Part shown: piece by piece, positions 12,234 to 12,397 of the stretch
How positions within the stretch are numbered: position 1 is the first letter of the stretch
How the letters are laid out: every line of letters starts with the position of its first letter
Assembly: GCA_003218785.1 (NCBI GenBank)
Contig: QHOM01000197.1
Location: 1-12,397 of the forward strand
Reading direction: 5' to 3'
DNA: 12,397 nt
From: Verrucomicrobiota bacterium
Lineage (GTDB): Bacteria; Verrucomicrobiota; Verrucomicrobiia; Chthoniobacterales; UBA10450
Notes under the pieces: model-generated
Databases searched by the model: none
What the model saw: only the letters and a program-made list of their open reading frames with translations
What the model was told of the DNA's origin: nothing
Made by a program: the position numbers and the translations under genes

Positions 12234-12397
12234 AACTTCGCTTCCACCTCGAACTTGACGAACGGCGCAGGCCTCGTTTTCGCGCTCGCTTCAGCGCGAA
12301 AGAAATCAAAGTCGCGCTTGACCGTGACGCCGCCTCCAAGCGAGATGTCAAACGGCTTGAGGCCAGAATAGGTCGCCTGCACGCCAGCACGATCCTC
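12230..12397 (-). CDS. C-terminal fragment of a putative outer-membrane beta-barrel protein (start beyond window)
   Basis: The minus strand is open from the window edge to TAG at 12232-12230 and gives 55 residues. Alternating polar and hydrophobic strands are visible (GVQATYSGLKPFDISLGGGV, DFDFFRAEASAK, FVKFEVEAKF). The protein ends in Phe after alternating residues (VKFEVEAKF), as expected for the C-terminal signal recognised by the BAM outer-membrane insertion machinery. No specific family can be named from this fragment. It is convergent with the SCP2-domain gene, and their stop codons share the palindrome CTAG. Confidence 0.5.
   Translation of the reverse strand, partial: EDRAGVQATYSGLKPFDISLGGGVTVKRDFDFFRAEASAKTRPAPFVKFEVEAKF

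Noticed and set aside
12145..12390. Minus-strand 81-aa open frame at the right edge
   Set aside because: It is Ser/Arg-rich low-complexity shadow; the overlapping frame ending at 12230 gives a coherent beta-barrel-like C-terminus instead.
1..12397. CRISPR arrays, tRNA/rRNA genes, transposase genes, defence systems
   Set aside because: I looked for regularly spaced repeats, tRNA-like cloverleaf ends and recognisable transposase or defence motifs, and saw none.

Overview
This 12.4 kb window reads as ordinary bacterial chromosome with a moderately high GC content. It holds a dense set of metabolic genes on both strands and several families of short palindromic repeats. The repeats decode to peptides of the type GFQPVGQPGVSP / AGILPAESPGETPGCPTGW, or belong to the CCTGAGCGAAGTCGAA and GCCTCTACA types. 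From memory, such repeats are common in soil Verrucomicrobia (Chthoniobacterales / Udaeobacter-like). That placement is inference and was not checked by any search. The partial gene at the right edge ends in an outer-membrane-barrel style terminal Phe, which fits a Gram-negative cell envelope.

Layout. (1) 1-1765, plus strand: the C-terminus of a membrane protein, probably a glycosyltransferase of the mannosyltransferase kind, followed 3 nt later by a complete FAD-dependent amine-oxidase/UDP-galactopyranose-mutase-like enzyme. (2) 1766-8772, minus strand: an operon-like run transcribed ppdK (pyruvate phosphate dikinase) -> ilvA (threonine ammonia-lyase, medium form with ACT domain) -> gcvP (glycine decarboxylase P-protein). 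ppdK is intact. ilvA needs two frameshifts to be read through. gcvP lacks about 110 nt that should encode the PLP-binding lysine. gcvP also carries a 99-nt palindromic repeat kept in frame in its interdomain linker. (3) 8773-9081: a promoter candidate for ppdK, then a mosaic of palindromic repeats. (4) 9082-9291, minus: a 69-aa single-domain PUR (Pur-alpha-like) nucleic-acid-binding protein. (5) 9292-9489: a divergent intergenic region with several perfect palindromes and a strong hairpin ending 2 nt before the next start codon. (6) 9490-11704, plus: an MFS exporter and, 16 nt later, a carbon-nitrogen hydrolase of the omega-amidase type. (7) 11820-12233, plus: a small SCP2 (sterol-carrier) domain protein with a signal peptide. 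(8) 12230-12397, minus: the C-terminal 55 residues of a putative outer-membrane protein, overlapping the SCP2 stop codon.

How the genes could work together. Threonine/serine deamination (IlvA) and glycine cleavage (GcvP) feed 2-oxo acids and one-carbon units, and PPDK converts pyruvate to phosphoenolpyruvate. The minus-strand operon therefore looks like amino-acid catabolism tied to gluconeogenesis. As written in this sequence, however, GcvP would be inactive and IlvA truncated. Either the operon is decaying or the assembly is wrong at these sites. No defence system, CRISPR array, transposase gene, rRNA or tRNA was seen. The most notable items are the palindromic repeat embedded in frame in gcvP, the loss of the catalytic lysine segment, and the bacterial PUR-domain protein.
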